A stretch of 64,000 nucleotides of DNA from the NCBI GenBank assembly GCA_964599895.1, contig CAZRHT010000004.1:1-64000 (forward strand), in the 5' to 3' direction. The notes beneath the pieces are model-generated. The model did not search any database. It saw nothing but the letters and a program-made list of their open reading frames with translations, and was not told where the DNA came from. Each line of letters begins with the position of its first letter. Within the stretch, counting starts at the first letter, position 1. A program made the translations under genes and the position numbers. Below, piece by piece: positions 43,918 through 52,468 of the stretch. This DNA comes from UM-FILTER-49-7 sp964599895. GTDB taxonomy: Bacteria; Acidobacteriota; Holophagae; Thermotomaculales; Thermotomaculaceae.

Positions 43918-44049
43918 TTCAGGGACCTGTTATCCATCGGGCATGGATCGGCGCATTGTTGATCTTACAGAATCGGTTTCATGTCCGGTCCTTACAATGT
44001 CTATTTTGCGGGCACCGACAGAAGTTGAGAAAAAGTAATGGAGTTTTTA

Positions 44050-44679
44050 ATGGTTGAAGTTCAGACAATTCCAATGGGTCCCTTCCAAGTCAATTGTCAC
44101 ATCCTGATTGACAGAGGCGTCAATGAATTTGTGGTCATTGATGCCCCCATGATGTTCACTGTTTTCGATGAACTCTTGAACGCAGGTCTTCGCGCAAAAT
44201 GGATTCTCCTGACCCATGCCCACATTGATCATATTGCCGCACTTCATCCTCTGAAGCAAAAACTTAACTGCCCCGTAGCGATGCATGAAAAAGATAGTTT
44301 TTTGCTGGGACATGTGACAGGCAATCCCTTCCAGCAAATGCTTCAAGCCAGCGTCCCACCGGATCCTGATGAATGGCTGACAGAAGATTCTCTTCCAAAA
44401 CTGGGTTCACAGGGAATCAAGGTGATTCATACACCGGGACATACGCCGGGGAGTGTCAGCTTTTACCTGCCCGAAACAGGCGTTTTTACCGGAGACGCGC
44501 TGTTTCTGGAAAGTATCGGTAGAACTGACTTGCCTGGTGGCAATACGGATATCCTGATGGCATCCATCCGGGAAAAACTGTTTGAACTTCCTGATGGCAC
44601 CATTGTTTTTCCAGGACACGGATCAGACACAACAATCGGCCATGAAAAGAAATTCAATCCATTTGTACAATATCCATAA
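44050..44679 (+). CDS. MBL-fold hydrolase, YcbL/glyoxalase II-like
   Basis: A 209-residue metallo-hydrolase. T-H-A-H-I-D-H supplies the dinuclear metal site near residues 55-61. Later ligands are in H-T-P-G-H-T-P-G, F-T-G-D-A-L-F and F-P-G-H-G. The pattern R-T-D-L-P-G-G-N/D is typical of YcbL-type type II glyoxalases. The ATG at 44050 has GGAG 6 nt upstream; the ATG at 44038 would add four residues but lacks one. Substrate unknown; it differs from the hydrolase at 124-765, which sits with the bsh genes. The next gene begins 15 nt later. Confidence 0.85.
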   Translation: MVEVQTIPMGPFQVNCHILIDRGVNEFVVIDAPMMFTVFDELLNAGLRAKWILLTHAHIDHIAALHPLKQKLNCPVAMHEKDSFLLGHVTGNPFQQMLQASVPPDPDEWLTEDSLPKLGSQGIKVIHTPGHTPGSVSFYLPETGVFTGDALFLESIGRTDLPGGNTDILMASIREKLFELPDGTIVFPGHGSDTTIGHEKKFNPFVQYP

Positions 44680-44694
44680 AGAAAGGGAGGGAGC

Positions 44695-45078
44695 ATGGTA
44701 CAGGGAATTGAGAGAAGGAAATTTCCAAGAGCGTATTTCACAGTCAAGGATAATATTACCGCAGTATTCGAACTTCCCGGACCCGAGAGATTCACCATGT
44801 CCACCAACATTCTCAGCATCAGTGAAGGGGGAATCAGCTTCATCGGTCAGAGGGAAGTCCTTGAAGGCTTAACATCTGAAGATGAAATCCTGCTGGTACG
44901 GCTTATTGAACCCGAAGAGCTCAGCTTTCTGCACAATGTCGTCATGCAGATCCGTCATACGATTGACGAGCCTGGAATGAAACACATTGTGTGTGGATGC
45001 CACTTTGTTAATATCAAGCGGGAACAGAGATATGGTCTATACCAATTTGTAGAGAAAATATTGGACGGCTCAAATTAG
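44695..45078 (+). CDS. PilZ-domain protein
   Basis: A 127-residue PilZ protein. E-R-R-K-F-P-R near residues 6-12 and S-I-S-E-G-G near 42-47 make up the c-di-GMP signature. It follows the metallo-hydrolase closely (15 nt) behind GGGAGG. Its end overlaps the convergent response-regulator gene by 9 nt. It is the third PilZ protein of the window. Confidence 0.88.
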   Translation: MVQGIERRKFPRAYFTVKDNITAVFELPGPERFTMSTNILSISEGGISFIGQREVLEGLTSEDEILLVRLIEPEELSFLHNVVMQIRHTIDEPGMKHIVCGCHFVNIKREQRYGLYQFVEKILDGSN

Positions 45079-45825
45079 GCCAAAACGGGACAATTGCCCT
45101 CTCAGCATAGATGCGGTGAAGGGCTTCAGGATTAATCCGTCCACGACATTTTCGTGAATATGCTTAGGGTGCATTCCAGTCAAAAAGACAATGGGGAATT
45201 TCCTCAACCCCTCGGCCTCAAGTTCTTCAATAAACTGATACCCACTTTTCCCCGGCATCATGATATCCAGAAAGCAACATGAAACATGATTGTTCCGCAC
45301 GAGGTCAAGGGCTACGTCCGCAGATCCGGCAGGCAACATTTCGAAGCCGAAGGAAGTAAGTAATCTGTCCATAATGTCCAAAACAAAGGACTCATCATCC
45401 ACTACGAGCACACATCCACGTGAAGACTGACTTCGACGATCCGGATCCGCGGTATACAATTCGTTTGCCATTCGCCTTTGCACGTTTTCCCGAATCTGTT
45501 CATTTTCCTGCATCACTGCCCTGAATCGTTCGTAGCCGGGCAAACTGGGAGGAATTCGCTCAGGGCCATCATGGGTATCCACAGCAAAATACAATCGGTT
45601 TCCTTCTTTACGAATCACCAGTTTCATATGGGGATACAACCGGTTGCCCAATCGAGCCGAAGCAACCCCCTCAGCCGGCGATTCTATTCCTTCTATTCTA
45701 AAAAGTTTCGAAAATTCGTCGACATCCAACATCGCTTTTACCAGATTGGCGACAGATTCCGGAAGGTCCGAGTCAAGGTATGCCTCGTCAATAAAAATAT
45801 CCAGCGCCTTCTTCAGAGACCTCAA
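45070..45825 (-). CDS. response regulator with N-terminal uncharacterised domain
   Basis: A 251-residue protein whose receiver domain is C-terminal (about 135-250): D-D-E near 143, phospho-acceptor in C-C-F-L-D-I-M-M-P-G and the conserved Lys in L-K-P-F. The N-terminal 130 residues are unrecognised. No DNA-binding or enzymatic output domain is visible. Its start overlaps the stop of the hybrid kinase by 4 nt, so it is the likely phosphotransfer target of that kinase. Confidence 0.8.
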   Translation of the reverse strand: MRSLKKALDIFIDEAYLDSDLPESVANLVKAMLDVDEFSKLFRIEGIESPAEGVASARLGNRLYPHMKLVIRKEGNRLYFAVDTHDGPERIPPSLPGYERFRAVMQENEQIRENVQRRMANELYTADPDRRSQSSRGCVLVVDDESFVLDIMDRLLTSFGFEMLPAGSADVALDLVRNNHVSCCFLDIMMPGKSGYQFIEELEAEGLRKFPIVFLTGMHPKHIHENVVDGLILKPFTASMLRGQLSRFGLI

Positions 45826-47087
45826 AGCTGATCCCTACCTATCGGCACATGAATGCGGACTACTGTGCCCATTCCCGGCCCGTCACTTGACACTACCATG
45901 CTGCCACCGACATTTCTTGCCATTTCCCTGCACACGGTTAATCCCATACCAAGGCCTCGGAGAGGGTGGCTGTGATAGTGTTCAATATCGACAAGTTGGG
46001 TTAGAGGATTATACACGTCATTGAGATATGTCGGATCAATCCCGATTCCGTTGTCCTTGATCTCAATTTCGACATCCTCTTTCACTCGTCTACATGAAAT
46101 ATTCACCTTTCCACCTGGAATATTGAAAATAATGGCGTTCTTAACTACATGATCAACCATTTCAAGAAGATAGGACCCGTCCAGAGGTACCACCAGCCCC
46201 GGTTCACACTTAATTATTACTTTCAGTGATTTGTCCCGGATGTAGGGGTCACGGTCTTTCACCACCTTCTCCAGCACATCGGACACCAGCACTGAGTGAC
46301 CGGAGCGCAATTTGAATTTCAACTGATTCAATCGACTTATCTCATTTATCAGCAGGGAAATGCGCTGGGAACCAGCCATGATTTTGTCCAGCATATCCGC
46401 TTCTTCTTCAGTGAAACGATCTCCCGCCTGAATTCTCAGACATTCCGCATATCCTGTTACGGCCGTAAGCGGGGTTTTTACTTCATGAGATAACAAATCA
46501 GTAAAATCGGCCCGGAGCTGATTTAACCGCTTTAATCTCCTTTTTGCCGTCTTTGTCTCCCGATATAGATGTCGAATCACTCCAGTCTGCTTTTCCAGCT
46601 TCTGGTTTACCCGTGTCAACTCTATGACTTGCTCTTCAAGTTGGTGAACAATTTCAACTGTTACCCGTTTCAGAGAAGATGCGCGGCTTCCGTCCCGGGA
46701 TCGTCTGGATGCAACATCTCGGTGAAGGTGGTGATCCAGGATTTCGGTCAATGCTTTTTTCTCAATGGGTTTTGGTAAGAAATCGTCACACCAGCTCAGA
46801 ACTTTTCCCCTCGTGTCCATTGCTACGTCAGAAGTCATACCCACAATTTTTGTATCTTTCAGCCCGGGGATATTCTTCAGTCTCACGGAAGCTGCGTATC
46901 CACTGAGATAAGGCAATACAATGTCCATAAAAATCAAATCCGGTACCAACTCAATCGCAGCCTTGATACCGGAGATTCCATCTGAAGCCTCATGAATCTG
47001 CACAGGGTCCTTAATCAATTCACGCAACCTTTTGCTCAGTTGCGTCCGCATTGCATCTGAGTCATCAATAATAAGAATCTTCTTCAA
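45822..47087 (-). CDS. receiver-histidine kinase hybrid, soluble
   Basis: A 421-residue protein with an N-terminal receiver domain (about 1-120; I-D-D-S-D, M-D-I-V-L-P-Y-L-S-G and L-P-K-P), a coiled-coil linker (about 140-190), HisKA (S-H-E-V-K-T-P-L-T-A-V) and HATPase (D-N-G-I-G-I-D, G-L-G-M-G-L-T-V). No transmembrane segment is seen, so it is cytoplasmic and its input is phosphorylation of its own receiver. It overlaps tsaE by 23 nt upstream and the regulator gene by 4 nt downstream. Confidence 0.9.
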   Translation of the reverse strand: MKKILIIDDSDAMRTQLSKRLRELIKDPVQIHEASDGISGIKAAIELVPDLIFMDIVLPYLSGYAASVRLKNIPGLKDTKIVGMTSDVAMDTRGKVLSWCDDFLPKPIEKKALTEILDHHLHRDVASRRSRDGSRASSLKRVTVEIVHQLEEQVIELTRVNQKLEKQTGVIRHLYRETKTAKRRLKRLNQLRADFTDLLSHEVKTPLTAVTGYAECLRIQAGDRFTEEEADMLDKIMAGSQRISLLINEISRLNQLKFKLRSGHSVLVSDVLEKVVKDRDPYIRDKSLKVIIKCEPGLVVPLDGSYLLEMVDHVVKNAIIFNIPGGKVNISCRRVKEDVEIEIKDNGIGIDPTYLNDVYNPLTQLVDIEHYHSHPLRGLGMGLTVCREMARNVGGSMVVSSDGPGMGTVVRIHVPIGRDQL

Positions 47088-47502
47088 TCACAATCTCCCG
47101 TAGTTCTTCGCCCAGAACAGTGAATCGTCCAATAAAGAGCTTGCCCTGAACCATATCCCTTAACTGGTCCAGAAAGCGGTCTCCCCATTCTATTACAACA
47201 ATGGCATTCCCGTTCAATGCATCATCCAGTTCCTCAAAAAAAATATCCCCACCATCCGGAATCCGATAAAAATCCACATGCACCAATGCAGGTGTTCCGG
47301 GATAAATGTTCATCAGCGTAAAAGTTGGACTTGAAACAACGTTTGGATCCATGCCCATGGACATGGCAAGGCCCCGTGTAAAGGTCGTTTTTCCGGCACC
47401 GAGGTCTCCTGTCAAGACCAGAACATCTCCCGGAGAAAGTTCTTTACTCACCTGACAGGCAAAGGATTCTGTTTCGGTGGCACTTCCTGTTTCAATAATC
47501 AT
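47065..47502 (-). CDS. tsaE: TsaE, t6A-modification ATPase
   Basis: A 145-residue P-loop ATPase (G-D-L-G-A-G-K-T-T at about 32-40) with the TsaE-typical S-P-T-F-T-L-M-N-I-Y and H-V-D-F-Y-R and V-V-I-E-W-G-D motifs. It supports TsaB/TsaD in forming threonylcarbamoyl adenosine in tRNA. Its start overlaps nnr by 4 nt, and nnr-tsaE adjacency is widespread in bacteria. Its final 23 nt are shared with the start of the hybrid kinase. Confidence 0.95.
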   Translation of the reverse strand: MIIETGSATETESFACQVSKELSPGDVLVLTGDLGAGKTTFTRGLAMSMGMDPNVVSSPTFTLMNIYPGTPALVHVDFYRIPDGGDIFFEELDDALNGNAIVVIEWGDRFLDQLRDMVQGKLFIGRFTVLGEELREIVIEEDSYY

Positions 47503-49040
47503 TTGACCTTTTCCAGAATTTTCCTCAGAGCTGCCGGTATTGCATCCAGAATTGACGACGCGATTACACCTCGCATAGTTAGCACCTTTCCGGCAAGTTC
47601 CCCCGCCAGGCCGTGAACATAAACAGCACAGATTGCTGCATTGATCGGAGACATTCCCTGCCCCAGGAACGAAGCAATAATGCCGGATAACACATCTCCG
47701 CTTCCAGCCGTCGCCAGCCCGGCGTTGCCTGTGGGATTTACATAAGCTTTCCCGTCCGGCGTTCCAATCACCGTTCGATGCCCCTTCAGTACAGTAACTG
47801 CTTCTGTCCGAATTGCGGTCTGAAGCGCAAAATCAACTCTGTCCCGCTGAACCTGAGAAACTGTTGTTCCATGCAACGCCGCCATTTCCCCCGGATGAGG
47901 TGTCAAGACTGCCGGACGACCGTCCAGCATCCCGGCAAGCTCGTCCAGCTTGAACATTCTAAAAACGTCCGCGTCCAACACTGAGGATATTCGGGAACTC
48001 GAAAGTAGTGCTTTCATCGCCGCATGGGAATATTTTGAAGTCCCGAAACCCGGGCCGGCCAGCAAAACGTCCTTACCCTCCGTCACTTCAGAAAGAATAG
48101 CTGGGGAGTAGGGCTCATCTGTAAGAGAAAACATCAGTTCAGGCGCCATCGGCCCCGCAATTTGATAATTTTCACGGTGGATATGAACGGTTGCAAGCCC
48201 CGCCCCGCTTCGCAGGGCCGCTCTGCCCGCCATAACGCAAGCACCCAGCCTACCTGCGGCCCCTCCTGCAAGCAGCACATGACCGAACTTGCCTTTGTGC
48301 CCGTCCGGTTGCAAATCCGGCAAACGGGAAGCAACGTCACCTTCATCCAGCAGAAAAAACTCCGCCCCAACTGATTCAAAAACATCTTCCGGGATGCTTA
48401 TATCATCCAGGACAATTTCTCCACAGTTCAGGCAGGACGGCGAAAGTACATGACAACGTTTCAATTTTCCAAAGGTTACTGTCAAATTCGCACGCACGGC
48501 CTCTCCCGGTGGTACGCCAACATCACTGTCTAAACCAGATGGGACATCAACGGAAAAAATAAATCCTCCGCATTCATTCAAAACAGAAATTGCATCTTCA
48601 TAAATTCCCCTCGGGGAACTGTTCAGGCCTGTACCCAGCATCGCATCCACAACCAGATCTGCTCCACGAATTTCCGCCTCTGATTCCGAAGACAGCCTGC
48701 CCATCTCATTCACAAGGCGTATTTTGTAGTTTTTCAGCAGGTCACGCTGGTAGGAAGCATCAATTGACATCTTGTCCATATCCCCCAACACAATGACAGA
48801 CACTGACACTGTCCTGGAAGCGAGCTGGCGGGCAATTGCCATGCCATCGCCACCATTGTTTCCAAGTCCTGCCAGAACGACGACCTGCATTTTCCGTAAG
48901 CCCGGACCAAAACGCTCAAACAGTTGCCGAACGCAGGCAGCGCTGGCATGTTCCATCAATAAGAATCCATTACCATTTAAGCGTTCGATACTTTTTAAGT
49001 CCGCCTCTCTCATCTGTTCTGACGTGAATACAGTATCCAT
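47499..49040 (-). CDS. nnr: bifunctional NAD(P)H-hydrate epimerase/dehydratase
   Basis: A 513-residue fusion that repairs hydrated NAD(P)H. The N-terminal YjeF epimerase domain (about 1-215) has G-L-G-N-N-G-G-D-G-M. The C-terminal ADP-dependent dehydratase (about 225-510) has H-V-L-L-A-G-G-A, L-T-P-H-P-G-E-M and N-A-G-L-A-T-A-G-S-G-D-V-L. The ATG at 49040 follows GGAGGG at good spacing; a TTG 12 nt earlier is not needed. Confidence 0.96.
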   Translation of the reverse strand: MDTVFTSEQMREADLKSIERLNGNGFLLMEHASAACVRQLFERFGPGLRKMQVVVLAGLGNNGGDGMAIARQLASRTVSVSVIVLGDMDKMSIDASYQRDLLKNYKIRLVNEMGRLSSESEAEIRGADLVVDAMLGTGLNSSPRGIYEDAISVLNECGGFIFSVDVPSGLDSDVGVPPGEAVRANLTVTFGKLKRCHVLSPSCLNCGEIVLDDISIPEDVFESVGAEFFLLDEGDVASRLPDLQPDGHKGKFGHVLLAGGAAGRLGACVMAGRAALRSGAGLATVHIHRENYQIAGPMAPELMFSLTDEPYSPAILSEVTEGKDVLLAGPGFGTSKYSHAAMKALLSSSRISSVLDADVFRMFKLDELAGMLDGRPAVLTPHPGEMAALHGTTVSQVQRDRVDFALQTAIRTEAVTVLKGHRTVIGTPDGKAYVNPTGNAGLATAGSGDVLSGIIASFLGQGMSPINAAICAVYVHGLAGELAGKVLTMRGVIASSILDAIPAALRKILEKVK

Positions 49041-49102
49041 TATGCCCTCCAATTCGGGAGTCCTAAAGTCTTGTCTGCAAAAGCAAACGAAACGGGTTTT
49101 TT

Positions 49103-50389
49103 CTACTGAGAAATTGTGAAAGGAATTGTAATGCGAAAAATCGTCCCCTCTGGAGAAGTCTGAAAATCGACGTGTCCATTCTGAGCTTCAATATATTCTT
49201 TTGAAACTGCCGCGCCAATTCCATTTCCGGTTTCCTTTCCCTTGCTGACAAAGGGAATGAAAATTTCATCCACAAGATCATCAGGGATTCCCCGTCCATT
49301 ATCCGCAATTTCCAGCACAAGGGTTTCTTTCACTGATTTAAGAGAGATCCTTACTTCAGGGTTTGGAATGTCTGCGCCTTCCACCTCTTCAAAAGCATTT
49401 TGAATCAAGTGTTTCACTGCAGTGATAATCCTCACCAATTCTACATGGATACTCTTTTGAGAAATCCCCTCGTCCATAGAAATTTCAAACTTAACACCTT
49501 CCACTGCCGCTTTGGCCTGATACTCTGTTTTTAAACCATTGTACAGATCTTTGACCCTTACATTTTCTTTCAGTGTAGACTTGCTTCCCCGGACGAAATC
49601 CAGCAGATCCTGGATCATCAGAGTAACATCACTCATGCCATTGTCCATTTTCCGTATCAGTTCTTTTCGCTTGTTATCGTCTTTTGCTTCCCGCAGAAGA
49701 TACTGATAAATCTTGATACTGGACAACCCGTTCTTGATGTCATGAAGAACCTTCGCAAATAAAACCCCGAGCGCTTCCAGTTTGGTCTTCCTCTCAACCG
49801 CTTTTTCCGTGTTGATCAGGTCCGAATAGATTTTCTCAATTCCTGAAATAATCTGGGTAAATCCATGAATTGGAATATGGTGACCACTAATTTTCTTTTT
49901 CTTCTGCTTATTCCCGGTGTATCCCTTAACCCATCCCTCCAGTTTTCTCACGCTTCGATAAACAAAGAAATAAAAGAGCAGGCTGAACCACATCACGACA
50001 AGACAGAATAGAATAGAGATCAAAACCTGAAATCGGTATGATTTGTTAATGCGGCTGAATGCACCATCATTCGCAAAATAGATCGCCTGGCCATTGAAGA
50101 CTGCAAGGATTCCCGCCCCATTGGCAATGATTCTGTCTTCCCTATTTGTCGCATCCATTTTTGGCAGGATACCCCATTGGGCCTCTATGTGCCCATCCTT
50201 CAGTGTACCGATTCCCAGAACATCCTCAGGCATACTCCCTCCATGCATCTGGGTAATCACTGAGGTAAGTACACTTGTATACTGCATGCGGAACTTGTGA
50301 AGCTCATAAATCTGCAACATCAGAAAAAACATTGCCGCAAGCAGAATGGAGATGTAAAAATTCTTCGCAGAAAAATGTCTATTTAGCAT
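49103..50389 (-). CDS. membrane sensor histidine kinase
   Basis: A 428-residue kinase with two transmembrane helices (about 10-28 and 120-145) enclosing a roughly 90-residue periplasmic sensor part, then a linker with a lysine-rich run, an H-box of the type L-H-D-I-K-N-G-L and an ATPase domain (D-N-G-R-G-I-P). The H-box with Asn-Gly is unlike classical H-E-x-x-T-P kinases. No partner regulator is adjacent. The ATG lies 9 nt after a good -10 box and lacks a ribosome binding site, so it may be translated from a leaderless mRNA. Confidence 0.88.
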   Translation of the reverse strand: MLNRHFSAKNFYISILLAAMFFLMLQIYELHKFRMQYTSVLTSVITQMHGGSMPEDVLGIGTLKDGHIEAQWGILPKMDATNREDRIIANGAGILAVFNGQAIYFANDGAFSRINKSYRFQVLISILFCLVVMWFSLLFYFFVYRSVRKLEGWVKGYTGNKQKKKKISGHHIPIHGFTQIISGIEKIYSDLINTEKAVERKTKLEALGVLFAKVLHDIKNGLSSIKIYQYLLREAKDDNKRKELIRKMDNGMSDVTLMIQDLLDFVRGSKSTLKENVRVKDLYNGLKTEYQAKAAVEGVKFEISMDEGISQKSIHVELVRIITAVKHLIQNAFEEVEGADIPNPEVRISLKSVKETLVLEIADNGRGIPDDLVDEIFIPFVSKGKETGNGIGAAVSKEYIEAQNGHVDFQTSPEGTIFRITIPFTISQ

Positions 50390-50398
50390 TTCAACAAT

Positions 50399-50428
50399 AT
50401 TCTACTACTGTTAAGTGACATGATTCAA
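50399..50428 (-). promoter_or_regulatory. promoter of the membrane kinase gene
   Basis: Minus strand TTGAAT (50423-50428), 18 bp, TAGAAT (50399-50404), five of six -10 matches. The box ends 9 nt before the ATG, which leaves a leader of only 2-3 nt. Confidence 0.55.
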
Positions 50429-51399
50429 GAAAAACCCTTATCATTCTTCAAGCTTTCAGATAAAGCCATGCCCGTAAGACTATCTGTAGCCTCTGAAACG
50501 AGGCGTTGCATCAACTCCAAAACAGTGGGAATATCATGAATCATTCCGACGGCCTCACCCGCCTCCGCCTCACCCGTATCAACTTCGCCATCAAAAATGG
50601 CCCGCTTTGCTGCAGCTTCCCCCAATTCCGCCTCAAGCTCCAGGGCCGTTGCACAGCGGGACTCCAGCTCAAGTAGTTTTTCTGTCAGCGAATTCTGAAC
50701 TAAACGAACGGGAATCAATGATTTCAACATCAACCGTGTAGCGGCATCCCCCGAGGTAACCAGCAGTTGTTTATAGGCATCTGAAGCAGAAGATTCCACT
50801 GTCGCAGCAAATCGAGTTCCGATCTGAACACCTTCTGCGCCTAGAGCAAAAGCGGCCGCAATACCCCGTCCATCGGCAATCCCCCCCGCTGCAATCAGGG
50901 GAATGTCCACTCGATCCCTGGCTTGCGGGACCAGCACAAAAGTCGTCAGTTCTTCCCTTCCATTGTGTCCGCCAGCTTCAAATCCTTCCACAACGACCGC
51001 GTCCACACCTGCATCCTGACATTTCCTTGCAAGCGTTGGAGAGGACGCCACGTGGACAACAGTGCAACCGGCTTCTTTCAATTTATGTGTGAACCGCTTT
51101 GGAGAACCGGCAGACATGAAAAATATGGAAATTTTTTCCTCGATTGCCAATTCTACCTGTTCCTCCGCATATTTAGAAAAAATGGGGATGTTCACTCCGA
51201 ATGGACGCGTTGTCAATCTGGTAGCCTTTCTGATATGCTGGCGTAGCAATTCCGGTTTCATGGAACCGGCTCCAATCAGGCCCAAACCTCCTGCATTTGA
51301 AACTGCCGCAGCCAGCTTTGCGCCGGAAACCCACACCATGCCCCCCTGGACAATGGGAAATCGAACGCCAAACAACTCACACACTCTATTCTTCATCAT
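50425..51399 (-). CDS. FabK / nitronate monooxygenase family flavoprotein
   Basis: A 324-residue FMN-dependent TIM-barrel protein. It opens with V-R-F-P-I-V-Q-G-G-M-V-W-V-S, has V-E-G-F-E-A-G-G-H-N-G with the conserved His, A-A-G-G-I-A-D-G-R-G and G-A-E-G-V-Q-I-G-T-R-F. This family covers enoyl-ACP reductase II (FabK) and nitronate monooxygenases, which cannot be told apart confidently here; the H-N-G-R-E-E context is compatible with either. It overlaps the upstream radical SAM gene by 14 nt. Confidence 0.88.
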   Translation of the reverse strand: MMKNRVCELFGVRFPIVQGGMVWVSGAKLAAAVSNAGGLGLIGAGSMKPELLRQHIRKATRLTTRPFGVNIPIFSKYAEEQVELAIEEKISIFFMSAGSPKRFTHKLKEAGCTVVHVASSPTLARKCQDAGVDAVVVEGFEAGGHNGREELTTFVLVPQARDRVDIPLIAAGGIADGRGIAAAFALGAEGVQIGTRFAATVESSASDAYKQLLVTSGDAATRLMLKSLIPVRLVQNSLTEKLLELESRCATALELEAELGEAAAKRAIFDGEVDTGEAEAGEAVGMIHDIPTVLELMQRLVSEATDSLTGMALSESLKNDKGFS

Positions 51400-52468
51400 C
51401 CCCCTCCCTCAAAAAAATCGGTGTTAGAACCGGATCTGTCAACGCCTTTTCTCCCATGACCAATTTCCAGGTTCGGGCATCTTCCATGCAGAAATAGAGA
51501 GGCGTCTTCGGAGACAGTTGCTTTACTTTTTCCACCAGTCGTCGGAAAAATCGGATTCTCTCGGGAAACAGGTAGCGAAACTTTCCATCACTGCACCGTA
51601 AAAACTCTCCGTCCAGAAGCTCAGAATTTGGAAATCTTTCTTCCACATAGCTTTTCAGTGCCGGCTCATATCGAAATCCTGCAAGGGACATCCAGTCCAG
51701 TTTTTCGTGATGGGAAAATATCTGTTCCACAAGATTAAGATAAGCTTCTTCAAATCCCGGAAAAAAAACTACCGGATCCAGGTGAAAGGCAATTCCATAG
51801 CCCTTCTTCGCAGCACGGGACGAAGCAGCCAGTCTTTCCTCCAGCGTTGCGGTTCCCCTTTCTTCATTGCTTACAACGTGAGCAGGTTCCAATGTCCAAC
51901 CGATTACTCCACGGCCCGGCTTCGTCCTGACGTCAGGCAACTCGTCCACGTTGGAACTCTTTGTCTTTAGTTCAAGCACAACTCCCGGAAACTCAACTGC
52001 AAATTCCATCAGCATTCCGCCAAATCCCGTCAACGGCTCCAATGCCAGAGAATCCGCAAGTTCTCCAGTTCCCACGCGTATGAATCGATGCCTTCTAAAC
52101 ACAGCCTCCAGTTCCCGAAATAGGTCTTCAACGTTCACTGCAAATCGAATGGCCCGCAAGTTCAAATAGCTTTGGAGAAAACAATAGGAACAGTCGAAGG
52201 GGCAATTGGAAGTCTGATCAATCACATAGTAATTGCAGCAAACTTTTCCCCTGGTACCCGGACATTTCCGAAAAAACTCCCCCCTGAACACATCCAGCAG
52301 AAGGTGGTGCTTCCCCTGTCCGACAGGGTCCGTAAGAAAACGTTCTATGTCGCGCCGATATGCCGCATCGTCCCGGATAAATTCCGGCTCCAAACCCGCT
52401 CGGTCACAGATTTTTTTCACGTAAGCATATTGAACCGCAGCTTCTGTTACAAAAATCCGTTCAATCAT
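51386..52468 (-). CDS. SPL-family radical SAM protein
   Basis: A 360-residue protein similar to spore photoproduct lyases. The radical SAM cluster motif C-P-F-D-C-S-Y-C is at about residues 90-97, in the context I-D-Q-T-S-N-C-P. Such proteins outside spore-formers have no known substrate. True SplB repairs thymine dimers; the conserved Cys of SplB near the C terminus may correspond to C-M-E-D (about 335). ATG 52468 overlaps the ParB-like gene by 8 nt. The longer frame to 52549 lies inside that gene and is rejected. Confidence 0.85.
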   Translation of the reverse strand: MIERIFVTEAAVQYAYVKKICDRAGLEPEFIRDDAAYRRDIERFLTDPVGQGKHHLLLDVFRGEFFRKCPGTRGKVCCNYYVIDQTSNCPFDCSYCFLQSYLNLRAIRFAVNVEDLFRELEAVFRRHRFIRVGTGELADSLALEPLTGFGGMLMEFAVEFPGVVLELKTKSSNVDELPDVRTKPGRGVIGWTLEPAHVVSNEERGTATLEERLAASSRAAKKGYGIAFHLDPVVFFPGFEEAYLNLVEQIFSHHEKLDWMSLAGFRYEPALKSYVEERFPNSELLDGEFLRCSDGKFRYLFPERIRFFRRLVEKVKQLSPKTPLYFCMEDARTWKLVMGEKALTDPVLTPIFLREGDDEE

